64,000 nt of DNA from Actinomucor elegans (taxonomy: Eukaryota > Mucoromycota > Mucoromycetes > Mucorales > Mucoraceae): NCBI GenBank assembly GCA_026027325.1, contig JAMSLZ010000007.1:868001-932000 (forward strand), written 5' to 3'. The first letter of the stretch is position 1, and every line of letters begins with the position of its first letter. The notes beneath the pieces are model-generated. The model was given only the letters and a program-made list of their open reading frames with translations. It made no database searches and was not told the origin of the DNA. The position numbers and the translations under genes were made by a program. Of the stretch, positions 48,325-58,569 are shown in pieces.

Positions 48325-48600
48325 TCTTATTAGATGCAACGGTTCTTTTTGAACATGTTTTACTAATCTGATGCAACATTTAACTGAAATCAACTGCAAG
48401 ATCTAGTGATCATTAGATACTGTCTATATAAAAGTACATATAAAGCCCTGTTAGTTAATAACAATCTAATATTGTAATTCAATGAAATACACAGCGGCTC
48501 TAAAAAAAATATATTTGCTCATTCTGAACATGAAATATTGATCAGATTCAACATTTGAATAAAATTGATGGAGAAATCTACAAACATGTTGATTAGATGT
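48325..48600 (+). repeat. Two degenerate family A repeat copies
   Basis: Copies at about 48325-48420 (well preserved: GAACATG-TTTTACTAATCTGATGCAACATTTAAC, then AGATCTAGTGATC) and 48515-48580 (CATTCTGAACATG, ATTGATCAGATTCAACATTTGAA). Confidence 0.6.
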
Positions 48601-49189
48601 AATAAATTATGTGAATTGTTTGAGCGATTTACTACCAATCACTAAAATGTAACTTAGTCAATGTACCTCAGTTAAATAAAGGCTATAGTAGGTGAAATAG
48701 CTCACCCGAAGATATACATTTACACAATCAGATACAGTATTTTTTGGTTATTATGGAACCTAGAGTTATAGAAAATGTAAACTTCAATAGTACGTATTCG
48801 TATCATGATCAAATATTTCCTGGATTAAAAGTTCGGTTTCGGCTTGATCTCAATTTTAGTTGGAAAAATATCCAGATAGGCAAAAATCATATAAATAAAA
48901 CGTATTTAAAATACTAAGACGCATCGAATAGTTGAAAAAAGTTTAACATTTTCCCGAATTGATGAAATCATTCTTGATAAAAAGAAAATTTAGATTTTAT
49001 AGAAATGCAACTATAACACAAGCATTTTGTAAATAATAAAATCTAAAAAAAAAAAGCATTTGTGTATATTTTTTAATATGTTGATCTTACAGTGTTGATT
49101 AAAGATCCTTTAAAAATGTTGAGCCTAAGGACATGCCCTCAGGGTTATTTCAGAAACCATCCCATTTTGTCTATACCATTTCTTAATCT

Positions 49190-49402
49190 TTCGTGGTTTA
49201 ATGTCGCATCTGAAGGTTAGCACGCTCAGAATGTATTTATCTTGTTATTAGAACCTTTCTTTTATTGAAGTATGGCAAGTATATTATATTATTGGGATTG
49301 ACATAAAATAACCATATAAATTGGATCAATAGATCAATACATCGTTTGATTGATCCTGGTTAAATGTCACATCTAATACGAATATCATACTCAAAGTAAA
49401 CT
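49190..49402 (-). repeat. Two degenerate family A repeat copies
   Basis: Copies at about 49190-49240 and 49324-49402, both inverted relative to the pair at 48.3-48.6 kb. The second contains GTTAAATGTCACATCTAAT in forward reading. Confidence 0.55.
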
Positions 49403-49560
49403 TGTAAATTTATTAAAAAAATTATAGAGAGAAGATTTGTAATTAAAAATTATTTCATTTTACTCCTGTTGTATTCCATCTACTATCTTGCATCGACATA
49501 ATATACACGGACTTTATCTGATAACCCAATCAGATTAACAAGGCCTGCGTAAATACAAGC

Positions 49561-49800
49561 GATGTGTCATCCTTAGAACTATTAGCCAATAATCATTACA
49601 AGAAACACGCGGCATCATACTATCGAGTAGTATCGAGTGTATCTGAAGATAAGACCTGGATATCGAATAATGCGTGGATTACACAATTACAACAATGCGT
49701 GGTTGGAAGGCTTATTAGTGGCTGTTGGAATTGGACTCCGTTGTACGGCCATGCGTGCTGATAGATTGAATGCTACACTATTAAGCTCTGATGAAATATA
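49561..49800 (+). pseudogene. Possible decayed gene fragment
   Basis: A 65-codon open frame (LELLANNHYKKHAASYYR and on) is followed, in a second frame that overlaps it, by NNAWLEGLLVAVGIGLRCT and a stop. The switch occurs at a near-repeat of AATGCGTGG. Two protein-like frames meeting at a short direct repeat suggest a gene remnant with a small duplication. I do not recognise the family. Confidence 0.3.
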
Positions 49801-50149
49801 TATAAAGACTTGATTTTGAATTGTGAATAAAGATTAGAATAACTTTTACTATCAGAATAGCTGATTCCATTTACTGTCTATTCTTTTATTTTTGTATTTT
49901 AAATTATATCCTTCGTCTTTAGCACCGGACATAACAACTCCAAAAAATAAAGGTCAATCTTTTTTTTGTAGGGAAGTAAGCTCTATTTTTATTTAAAATC
50001 CTTTAAAAAACAGATATGAGAAGAATAGCTGGTATAATAAGGTTACATTAAGTCTACAAGTGATATGAATGGAAAGAAATTGGTAGTTATAGAAAGAGAG
50101 AACCTATTGATGACCATGGATCGAGTCAAGCTGGAGAAGAAGCCATGGT

Positions 50150-50600
50150 ATTATTTTGAGTAATTTTAAAGGACGAAAAGGAATATCATCGGATGAAGTG
50201 CCAATGTATCTGCCAAACGCATTGGAGAGTGTATGCGAAAATTTGATATGAAGTGGGTTTGGGGAATAGTGGATGGGATGTTTAATGAACAGTCGGGGAT
50301 GAGAGGTGTAATATTAAGTAGAATGAGGATAGAATGATCCTGTTGGGTGGCAGGGAGGGAAGAGAATGTCGAATATAAGTGTAATAGATGATTCATCACA
50401 CATGAAACTTGAGTGGACATTTGAAAATAAAGTGATCTAGTGTTTCTCTAGTTGGAGCATAAGGTGAACAGAAAGAACAATTTAGGGGGGGGGAGAGGAA
50501 AATTTTGATTGGGTATGTTTGTGGAGGAGGACTTTGGTTGGTATCTTATTGCGAATGGTATGATACGAACATCAAACATTATGTTGTTGCAATTGTTGTT
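50150..50600 (-). mobile_element. 3' remnant of a LINE-type retrotransposon
   Basis: Minus-strand translation shows the C-terminal zinc-knuckle-like motif of LINE polyproteins: C-x2-C, then TRETLDHFIFKCPLK, that is C-x2-C-x12-H-x4-C. Stop codons follow soon after, so it is dead. No reverse transcriptase part is attached on this side. Confidence 0.6.
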
Positions 50601-50720
50601 ACTATATTGAGTTTCCGCAACCAATCAATTGCCCTGAGTTAGAGGACAGTAGTAGCACCAAGAAACCTCTGACTGAAAACTTTTACAGCTCGAAGAATAC
50701 GATTGTTGCATAGTAGTAAT

Positions 50721-52280
50721 ATGAACTGTTCCAAATCGTCACTTCCGCTTCCACCAAAATTCAGTAGCAATACGCCAGAGGAATACTTGGAAAAGTTAAT
50801 GGCGTTTTACAAAGAATACCACTGGTTGATTCACGTTTTGGCTTTTAATTTCCAAACGCACCATGAATGGGAAAAGTTTCCTGTAGAATGGCGAAATGCT
50901 CTTATGGCGCGTATTGAAGAAGCTGGCGACAGTTGGGCTTTTGCCATACTAGATTTGACCTCAGAACAAAGTGATTATGTAATAATACCAAAGTTCTTTT
51001 GACATCAAACTAACCCTCCACCGCTTATCCCCCTTAGTCTATCTGGCCCGAGTCACTTAGACATTATCTGGAAACTATCCGTCATTTATCCTTACCTCGA
51101 GGTACGCGTAGGGGTTTATACTGAACTCATTTGCTGATTCCTGTCACTTCAATAGCTGTTAATGAGGATACTTTAAAAGAGCAAAAAAGCATAAGTAAGC
51201 ATATCTTGGGTGGTATGAGTGATAAAAAGGTCCATGAAGTCAAGCTCATGAGCAAAGTGATCAAAACCGTGGCTGATGAACGAGGCATTTCATCTGTCAT
51301 TGATCTTGGTTCAGGACAAGGGTATTTATCTCGCGCACTTGCCTTTGATTATGGACTAGAAGTATTGGCTGTCGATATGTCAGAGATTCAAACACAAGGC
51401 GCTGTTAGATTTGATAAAAAGGCCATGAAGGCTCAGGGCCACCTCAATGAAGATGATCAGCAGCATCCACTGTTGAAGCACGTCACTGAAAAAATTACAC
51501 CAGAAAATATCTCCCAAGTGTTGGCGAGATGGAGCCCTGATTCATTGGAAGATAAACGGTGGCTCGTGACGGGATTACATACTTGTGGTGACCTGTCGCC
51601 CATGATTTTTAATTTATTTGCACAGAGTAAAGAAGTATCTTGCGTGGTGAATGTTGGCTGCTGTTATAATGCTTTAACATCAACAGGATTCCCTATGAGT
51701 GACTACTTGAAAGCAAAAGACGATTTGATTCATGTAGGCTCTACCGCTAAAGTTTTGTCATGCCATTCACCATCAAGATGGTTAGATGAAGGAGAGCAGT
51801 GCATCAAAGCGTTTGATAACTATTATTTCAGAGCATTACTACAGGTAATTATAATTAATGGCTGGAAAAAAAAATGAGTTTGTGTTGACTGGTCTATAGG
51901 AAATGCTTGTTGAAAGAGGATTATCAGATATAAACGATCCTCCCAGGCTGGGTAGAATTAAGCAAAACAAAGAGTTTGTTCCATTTGTCAAGGCTTCTTT
52001 AAAGCGGTTGAAACTACCCGACGATGCCATCACAGCAGAAGAAGCAGAACTACATTACCTGAAATCTAAAGAAAACCAAGTAGACAAACAATTTGTAACA
52101 TTATGGACATTAAGAGGGCTATTAGCACCTATTATTGAAAGTATTATCTTGATAGATCGATGGTTATATCTCAATCAGTCGACACAGCATAGTAAAGATA
52201 GCCATAAAGGTGTTTGGATGTATCCATTGTTTGACATGTCCGCATCACCTAGAAATGTTGTGTATGTCGCGTCAAAGTAG
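50721..52280 (+). CDS. METTL25/RRNAD1-like SAM-dependent methyltransferase
   Basis: 463 residues in four exons: 50721-50978, 51038-51101, 51156-51844, 51900-52280. The N-terminal part (YLEKLMAFYKEYHWL, then WPESLRHYLETIRHLSLPR) and the methyltransferase core match the METTL25 family. Motif I is VIDLGSGQGYLSRALA with motif II VLAVDMSE. Further on come TGLHTCGDLSPMIF and the family signature VNVGCCYNAL, then a C-terminal region with VTLWTLRGLLAPIIESIILIDR. The substrate is not established for fungal members; homology to proteins named ribosomal RNA adenine dimethylase domain-containing does not prove an rRNA target. The upstream in-frame codon at 50703 is TTG, so the ATG at 50721 is used. Confidence 0.88.
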
Positions 52281-53226
52281 CAGTAGAAGAAATATCTCCA
52301 TATAATAATAAAGAGTATTTTTAAATGGATCGGCTCAGCGATTTTATTGATAGCTATTGTATAAAGTATTCAAGTAAAACCAAAATAATAAGTATACGTC
52401 ATAGCTACCGTACATTGCCCGAATAAGAGGCTCTCGATATAATGGATAATGAATATATCACTAACTAGAGAATACTTAAAAGCCAGGAACAGCAAGTTGG
52501 TACTTTTGTATTAACTTTTAAACAGGCGTCATTCGTATAAAAGCAGGTTGAAATACTATAGAATCAAAAAGGACGCACCAAATTGCTGCTGTGGCTCGCT
52601 AACCAACTAGTATTAGGCGGATTAGCGTTATTTTCAAAGGGTATACCTTTTGTGCTGTTTTTAGTAATTTTAAAGAACATTTAAAGGTATAGTTTGTAAT
52701 TCGACTTGTCTCTTACATCTGAAAGTACATATCGATGCCTTATTTTGTCGTATAGGAGCGAATATATTCAGGATTCCAAAAGCAGGAGACCAAGTTATTC
52801 ATTGCTTATATATGGAAATGTGACCCTCATTCGCCTCTAACAACAAAAAAAAGGCATAGATATATACTTTAGGTTTTGGAAAATAAAATTGAGTGAAAAC
52901 AGATGCAGGATATCTCATTATGTACTCTTATTATTATTATTATTACTATTAAAAGTTTTCTTCAATCTACATTGGCTGTCAAGATAAAAAAAAATCCTTC
53001 TCGACTCGTTGGCTCACGGTTCACTCGCCTATCGACTCTCTATACTCAAAAAAAAGTATGGACCTGAAAGTTGAACTTGTTTTATATAATAAACAAATGC
53101 CGATATGCAAACACTATTAAATACGTTTATGTAAGATAAAAATAATATGCTGATTATTGTCATTACTAAACATATATTTTTTAATCGATGGATTTACCTT
53201 AAATAAAATGCAACCCTTCGATCTGT

Positions 53227-53253
53227 AAAAAAAAAAAAAAAAAAAAAAAAAAA
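53227..53253. repeat. Poly(A) run of 27
   Basis: Directly precedes a family A repeat (GAGTATTTGTGATGCCGC), as shorter A runs do at 35.23 and 49.04 kb. Confidence 0.9.
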
Positions 53254-53545
53254 GAGTATTTGTGATGCCGCAAAAATGAGCCTGAGAAAATAAGGGATTT
53301 TTTCTGAGATCAGTCCATTTTGATCATCTGTAAATCTTCCGGTTGCTTCTCATTTAATCTCCCATTTGATGACTAGTGCATGTTCAAACAAAACAGCGGC
53401 ATCTACTAAAGTATAATATGATGCGCATCAATGACATTTTAAGTTATACACATTTCGTTTGAATCTCTCCACTAATATCGGCCAAAAGTTGCATTGGATT
53501 AATAGTTCATATTCAGAATGAACTACTACATCTATTAGAATCTTT
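53254..53545 (-). repeat. Two degenerate family A repeat copies
   Basis: Copies at about 53280-53412 and 53480-53542. The first aligns over about 130 bases with the copy at 39.7 kb. The second, reversed, reads GTTCATTCTGAATATGAACTATTAATC and then CAATGCAAC. Confidence 0.55.
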
Positions 53546-53999
53546 ACTTGCTGAATCTTACCTAATATATTATGCTGCTTATGAATAACATTAAATTATG
53601 TATACAATTCATAAACCATGACTAAATATCTGTTGGTCTCTTGGCCATTCTCGACCAATTGTCTTCATGCACAGAATAGATTACTGTATCTGATAGATAT
53701 TCAGGCTTATTCAATCCCTTTATTGTATCAAGTATCTTGTACACATTTGATAATACGAGACCTATTTTGAAAAAAAATGTGGCACCCCTTAAATACTATA
53801 TAAGAAGCCAGTTGTATCATCATCCAAGGCCCCATCACCTGTAGCGTCGACATCATGTCCCCAAAAACCGATTATCAACGCTCTACGATATAGTACAATA
53901 GTAACTTGTTTTTATTTTGCTTTTTTGTAAATCTAAGAAAATATATATATGTGTGTAATGTGTATAAACAAGCCCAAAAAGCAATATTGAAGAGCAAGT

Positions 54000-54704
54000 T
54001 TATTTCTTCTTTCCTTCCTTCTTCTTGATTGTTTCATCATTAATAAAGATACCTTTTTGATTGTAAGGCTCAGGCATTCTCCAGCGTTGAATCTTGGCAG
54101 CAAATTCTGTGACATGTTGAAGATTGATACCTTGAAGAACAATACGGTTAGGAGCAGGCACGGAGCAAGTGACGCCTTCTGGCAAATCCATTTGAATAGG
54201 GTGAGAATAACCCAACTTGAGAGACAAGACACGGTCATTGTTCTCAAGCATGCCTCTGTAACCAACGCCCACTAAACGTAAATACACTTTGTATCCATCA
54301 GAAACACCAATGATGGCATTATTAATCAAAGCACGGGTAGTACCCCACATAGCGCGTTGTTGCTTTACTTGATCGTCTTCAACAGAAACTTGGAGTATGT
54401 TTTCAGCGTTAGGATCATCTTTGGGTGCAGGAGTGAGACCGATTTTGACAAAAGGTTTAATAGGTAAATCCAACTTGCCAAGAGGGCCCGTCACAGTCAA
54501 AGTCGTATTGTTTAATTCGGAAGGAATGCGAGGTTCGGTGATGAGTGTCATGTCATGGTGGATTTTGATATCGTTCGAGAAAGCGATAGGTTGACGACCG
54601 ATATGTGACAGAACAGGTGCTGCTTGGTGAAACTGTCTAAATGTATTGGATAAGCATAATCTATTCAAAGATCTTAATCCAGCACTTGATCTTAAAGAAT
54701 TCAT
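54000..54704 (-). CDS. Mitochondrial ribosomal protein uL6m
   Basis: Intronless, 234 residues. An arginine- and serine-rich presequence (MNSLRSSAGLRSLNRL, about residues 1-32) is followed by the L6 fold: IGRQPIAFSNDIKI, LTVTGPLGKLDLPI, TTRALINNAIIGVSDGYKVYLRL, VGVGYRGMLENNDRVLSLKLGYSHPI and the closing ...PEPYNQKGIFINDETIKKKEGKKK region. It is the large-subunit protein near the peptidyl transferase/sarcin-ricin area in mitoribosomes. An in-frame ATG 72 bases upstream would add residues that look untranslated (FNPSRHRKPPYVF), so the inner ATG is preferred. Codon use is strongly biased. Confidence 0.95.
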   Translation of the reverse strand: MNSLRSSAGLRSLNRLCLSNTFRQFHQAAPVLSHIGRQPIAFSNDIKIHHDMTLITEPRIPSELNNTTLTVTGPLGKLDLPIKPFVKIGLTPAPKDDPNAENILQVSVEDDQVKQQRAMWGTTRALINNAIIGVSDGYKVYLRLVGVGYRGMLENNDRVLSLKLGYSHPIQMDLPEGVTCSVPAPNRIVLQGINLQHVTEFAAKIQRWRMPEPYNQKGIFINDETIKKKEGKKK

Positions 54705-55627
54705 GTTGAGTATCAAGGTAACTAGGAAAACGTAAGGGGGTTTTCTATGCCTACTAGGGTTGAACCTCAAAAGCATTGATATTTTTTCATTTCTCGAGGC
54801 GGTTCAAGCCAGTCGGACAGCAGTCACTTGTAGGCTCGAACTGTTCTGGTCGGACTGTTCTTTTCCCGGAATTTTAAGGGCTCGAAGATTTTTCTTACTG
54901 CAGAGCTGTATATCCGTGGCCTGAAGGACGGGTTCTCACTTTATACGGGTAGTAAGCAGCTCAATTAGTAAGAAGCGTATTGTCATACAAACCGAGAGAA
55001 ATGCGGTTGCTCCTACACGAAAGGTCGCAAAAAGACTGCTTTATAATCGAAATCAGATCTTGTTTCGAGCCTGATCTTTCTATATAAAAAAGTAGTTAAA
55101 TCAAACGAGCCTTTACCTTCTTTTTGATGACGTAGAAAGCTTTTTTGCATTTTATTTCCCTTTTTTTTTGAGTTTCCTTTCTTTCTTCTTCTCTTCTTTT
55201 TCCTTTCTTTTTTAATTCTCAAATAAAAGCACTAAATACCCTTTTTTTCTTTCTTTCTTTCTTCTTCACTTTTTGAGTGTGTTTGTGTGCATACCTATTA
55301 TAAGAAAAGAAAAGGTAATAAGCTTTAGATTTGGCAAAGCTTGCTTAACTAACCTTTGCAGTAGTTGCATTCTAGTGAATCACTGTGATAACAAGTAAAT
55401 AGGTTTATTTTATCACCAAAGATTTGCTTATAACTGATCTTTTGCATAGAATACATTGTATTTGATACCGAAAAGATATAATCATACCAACTCTTCTTTT
55501 TGCTATACTACGAAAATCAAGGTAACTTTCACTACGGATATCATAGACCTTTTACTCAAAATTTTTCTTTCTATGGGTTACTTCAGCCTCTTTTTTTTCT
55601 ATTTATACATCAACATAACATTATAAG
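54705..55627. other. Shared divergent promoter region
   Basis: About 920 bases between uL6m and the ankyrin gene. It is rich in T/C tracts towards the right (55145-55270), continuing to an ATAACATTATAAG context at the ankyrin start. No gene is seen. Confidence 0.65.
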
Positions 55628-58106
55628 ATGACTCATGATAAGGTCAATAGTAAACCGAGAGGAAGAATTGCCTGTCAAGACCCCAACAAAACCGACAAAG
55701 CGGGAAGAACAAAGATCTTTTCGTGTACAAGCTCAGGGAGTCTCGAGAAAGTCAAAGAGCTAATAGAACGCGGCGCCGATGTTAACCATAGAGACAACGC
55801 TGGTTGGGCTCCATTACATGAAGCTGCTTTGAAAGGCCAATATGAAATCGCCAAGCTACTGATTCAATCAGGCGCTATAATCAATGTAAGAGGCTTTGAA
55901 GATGACACACCACTCCATGATGCGAGCGCTTATGGGTATGCTGACTGCGTACAATTGCTGGTGAACCATGGTGCAGATGTCTATGCTTTGAATGCAGATA
56001 AAAAAAGACCGATCGATCTCTGTGAAGAGAAAGCCTGTATCAAAATCTTGAAATCAAAAATGAAAGAGTTAGATCGCCTTGCTTCGAAAGATAATCAAGG
56101 AAGAACTGCATTACATCGTGCCTGCATTGAAGGTTCCTTTGAAAGAATCAAGGCCCTACTGAATGGCGGCGCCAATACTAATGCCACTGATAATTCTCAT
56201 TGGACACCATTGCACTGCGCTGCAGAACAAGGTCATTTAGAGATTGTGAAGCTACTGATACACCATGGTGCTGATATGAATAGTATAGACCAACAGGGTC
56301 TAACCATTCTGCATGTGGCTTGCCAATATGCTCATGAACATGTAGTACAATACTTGATAGATGCTGGTGTCGATGTACATACTGTTGACAAGAATGGACG
56401 AACGCCTTATCAAGTAGCAAAGTCTACATCTGTTCGACAAATCATCACAGCGCGTATTGACGAGGAAAAACGACTGCGAGCTACGACAGAAGCCATTGAC
56501 GAAATTACATTCATGTCAAATACAAAACAAAGACGTAAAAAGCAAACAGTGACAGATACATGTACAGCAGAAGAAGAAGATAGCACTTTACTGTCTCGAG
56601 AAGAAAGAAAAATTCAAGCCATCATGAAAGCCTTCGAAAAGGCTGAAAAGAAGCAACAAATGAAAAGAAATAAGAAAGAAGAAAGCACACCATCATCACC
56701 TGTAAATAGCAATAACCATACTGAAAATACGAAAAAGAGAAAAGCATCAAAAGCATCAAAACAGCAAGAATCAAGAGAATGCTCAGTAGAGCAACAACCC
56801 AAAAAGAACAATATTATTGATACTAGTAAACTAGACCCTCACAAAAAAGACACCAGTGGTCAAACGCACCTTCACCGATGGGCGATTCGGGGGCATGTAC
56901 AAGCTGTAGAATCACTGTTAAAAGCTGGAGCCAACCCATGTGAGCGAGATAATGCCGGTTATACGCCATTGCATGAAGCAGCTCTCCGTGGAAAAACTGG
57001 TGTGGTTCAACTATTACTAGAAAACAACACTGATGTTAATTGCAAAGGTGCTGATCTTGATACGCCATTACATGATGCTACTGAGAACGGGTTTCCTGAA
57101 GTGGTTCAATTGCTTTTAGATTATGGTGCTGACACGTTTGCAAAGAATGCAAAAGGGTTGACACCACTTGATATTGCTATCGAAAAAGAAAACAAAGAGA
57201 TCGAAAGCATATTAAAAAAGCATAAAGGTTTGCCTTTTCATCACAATTTTATAGAAGCTATATTCATACAACCCATTACTTATAGATGTTAAGCCAAAGA
57301 AACGAAAACTAGTATTAGCGGCCGACCTGCAATCTTGCAAACAACCTGAATCACCTACATCACCTGTTGGGGGCTTTGATATGAACGCCAAAGCACACGC
57401 AAGACAGCTTTCTGGACAGCACTTACCGAAAAAGAGCCTGAAACCGCATCTTGTTAAAACAGAAGTGCCACCTGATGGACCTCATACACCTATACCTACG
57501 CCTCCACCAGAACGATGGCAGCAAAAACTGGTTAAAAAAGAAGAAGAAGAAGAAGAACTATACCCTTCCATTCATGGTGCATCGCGCTATCTTCCACTCT
57601 ATACCATTCAACTTTTGAATGATCAAAGCCATCATTTCTACGTCGTTGATTTACAGATTAGTCTATTACTAGGTATCTCAACTTACCAACTGACAAAACA
57701 ATATCCGCATTTACATCGTCGACAGATTTCCAGTAAGGAAAAAGAAAGGCTCTGGTCACCGCTCTCTTCCATGCTATGTACAAGTGCTATAAAGAAGCCA
57801 CAAAGCAAAGAAAGCGAAAAGAAGCGATTTTTAGAGACTGACATTTACTTTGTTCGTCTTGATCAGGTAGTGTCTATGATCAAGGATGATTATAGTCATT
57901 TAAGTGAAAGTTTGATTACTATCACTTTGGATATAGGCTACTCGCCTACATCAACCATCAATCCTAACCCAGATATCACCAATAACAACGTCATCATCAA
58001 CAACAATAGCAGCAATAACAAACAAACTGTAAAATTACCACCCAAATTTGCCATGAAAATGAGAAAGTGTGGCATGCTTAAATTTGATAACAAAAATACA
58101 TTATAA
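55628..58106 (+). CDS. Hos4-like ankyrin-repeat nuclear protein
   Basis: 806 residues in two exons (55628-57227, 57286-58106). It has two separate ankyrin blocks: residues about 20-285 (six or seven repeats) and about 415-530 (three repeats). They are joined by a charged, lysine- and glutamate-rich linker (REERKIQAIMKAFEKAEKK). The C-terminal third has a basic signal (KPKKRKL), a Pro-rich stretch, a run of acidic residues and a compact conserved-looking domain (SRYLPLYTIQLLN to SLITITLDIGY). Repeats such as NAGYTPLHEAALRG and DLDTPLHDATENGFPEVVQLLLDYGAD are those of yeast Hos4, a subunit of the Set3 histone deacetylase complex, and of animal ANKRD11/12. A role in chromatin repression is therefore likely but inferred. 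The ATG follows a long C/T-rich leader. Confidence 0.87.
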
Positions 58107-58569
58107 AATTGTTTCATACTATGCTATTTTATACATATAAACCTTTATAAAGTCTGTTCTTTAATAACTTGAATAATAAGGAAGATTATATATATTGTTG
58201 AATTGCGTATATCTCATGCAGAACAAGCCCGTAAATCAGAGATATTGCAGTGTTTCTACTATGTCATGGATAAGATGATTCGCCATCATTACTTTATATA
58301 TACTATGATATACTTTTTTTTTAACATCTTTATAGTATTTTTGATAAGTTGCTCTATACAGGATATTTGTGTATAATAAATATGCTAGTTTTATTAGTCA
58401 CTAGTAATCCAAAAAAAAAAAAAAAAAAAATGACATTTGAAGTCTCTAATCCGAGAAAACATAGTGTTTTTCCAATCAATCCCCCCAAACGATTGATTCA
58501 AATTTTATTAATGACAGTCTTAATTGAGCTACATGGCGTCTTTACACCTTTATTGCCCGGACCAGCTCA

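Larger units (their letters stand above)
45451..50720. other. Large gene-poor region
   Basis: About 5.3 kb. It holds family A repeats (48.3-49.4 kb), a decayed reading frame near 49.56-49.80 kb, a LINE 3' remnant (50.15-50.60 kb) and a GC-richer island near 46.40-46.50 kb. No intact gene is supported. Confidence 0.6.
52281..53999. other. Repeat-rich intergenic DNA
   Basis: About 1.7 kb between convergently ending genes. No gene is supported. It holds a 27-A homopolymer and two family A repeats. Confidence 0.6.

Noticed and set aside
54705..54776. Upstream ATG extension of uL6m
   Set aside because: It would place a non-amphipathic segment before a good mitochondrial presequence.
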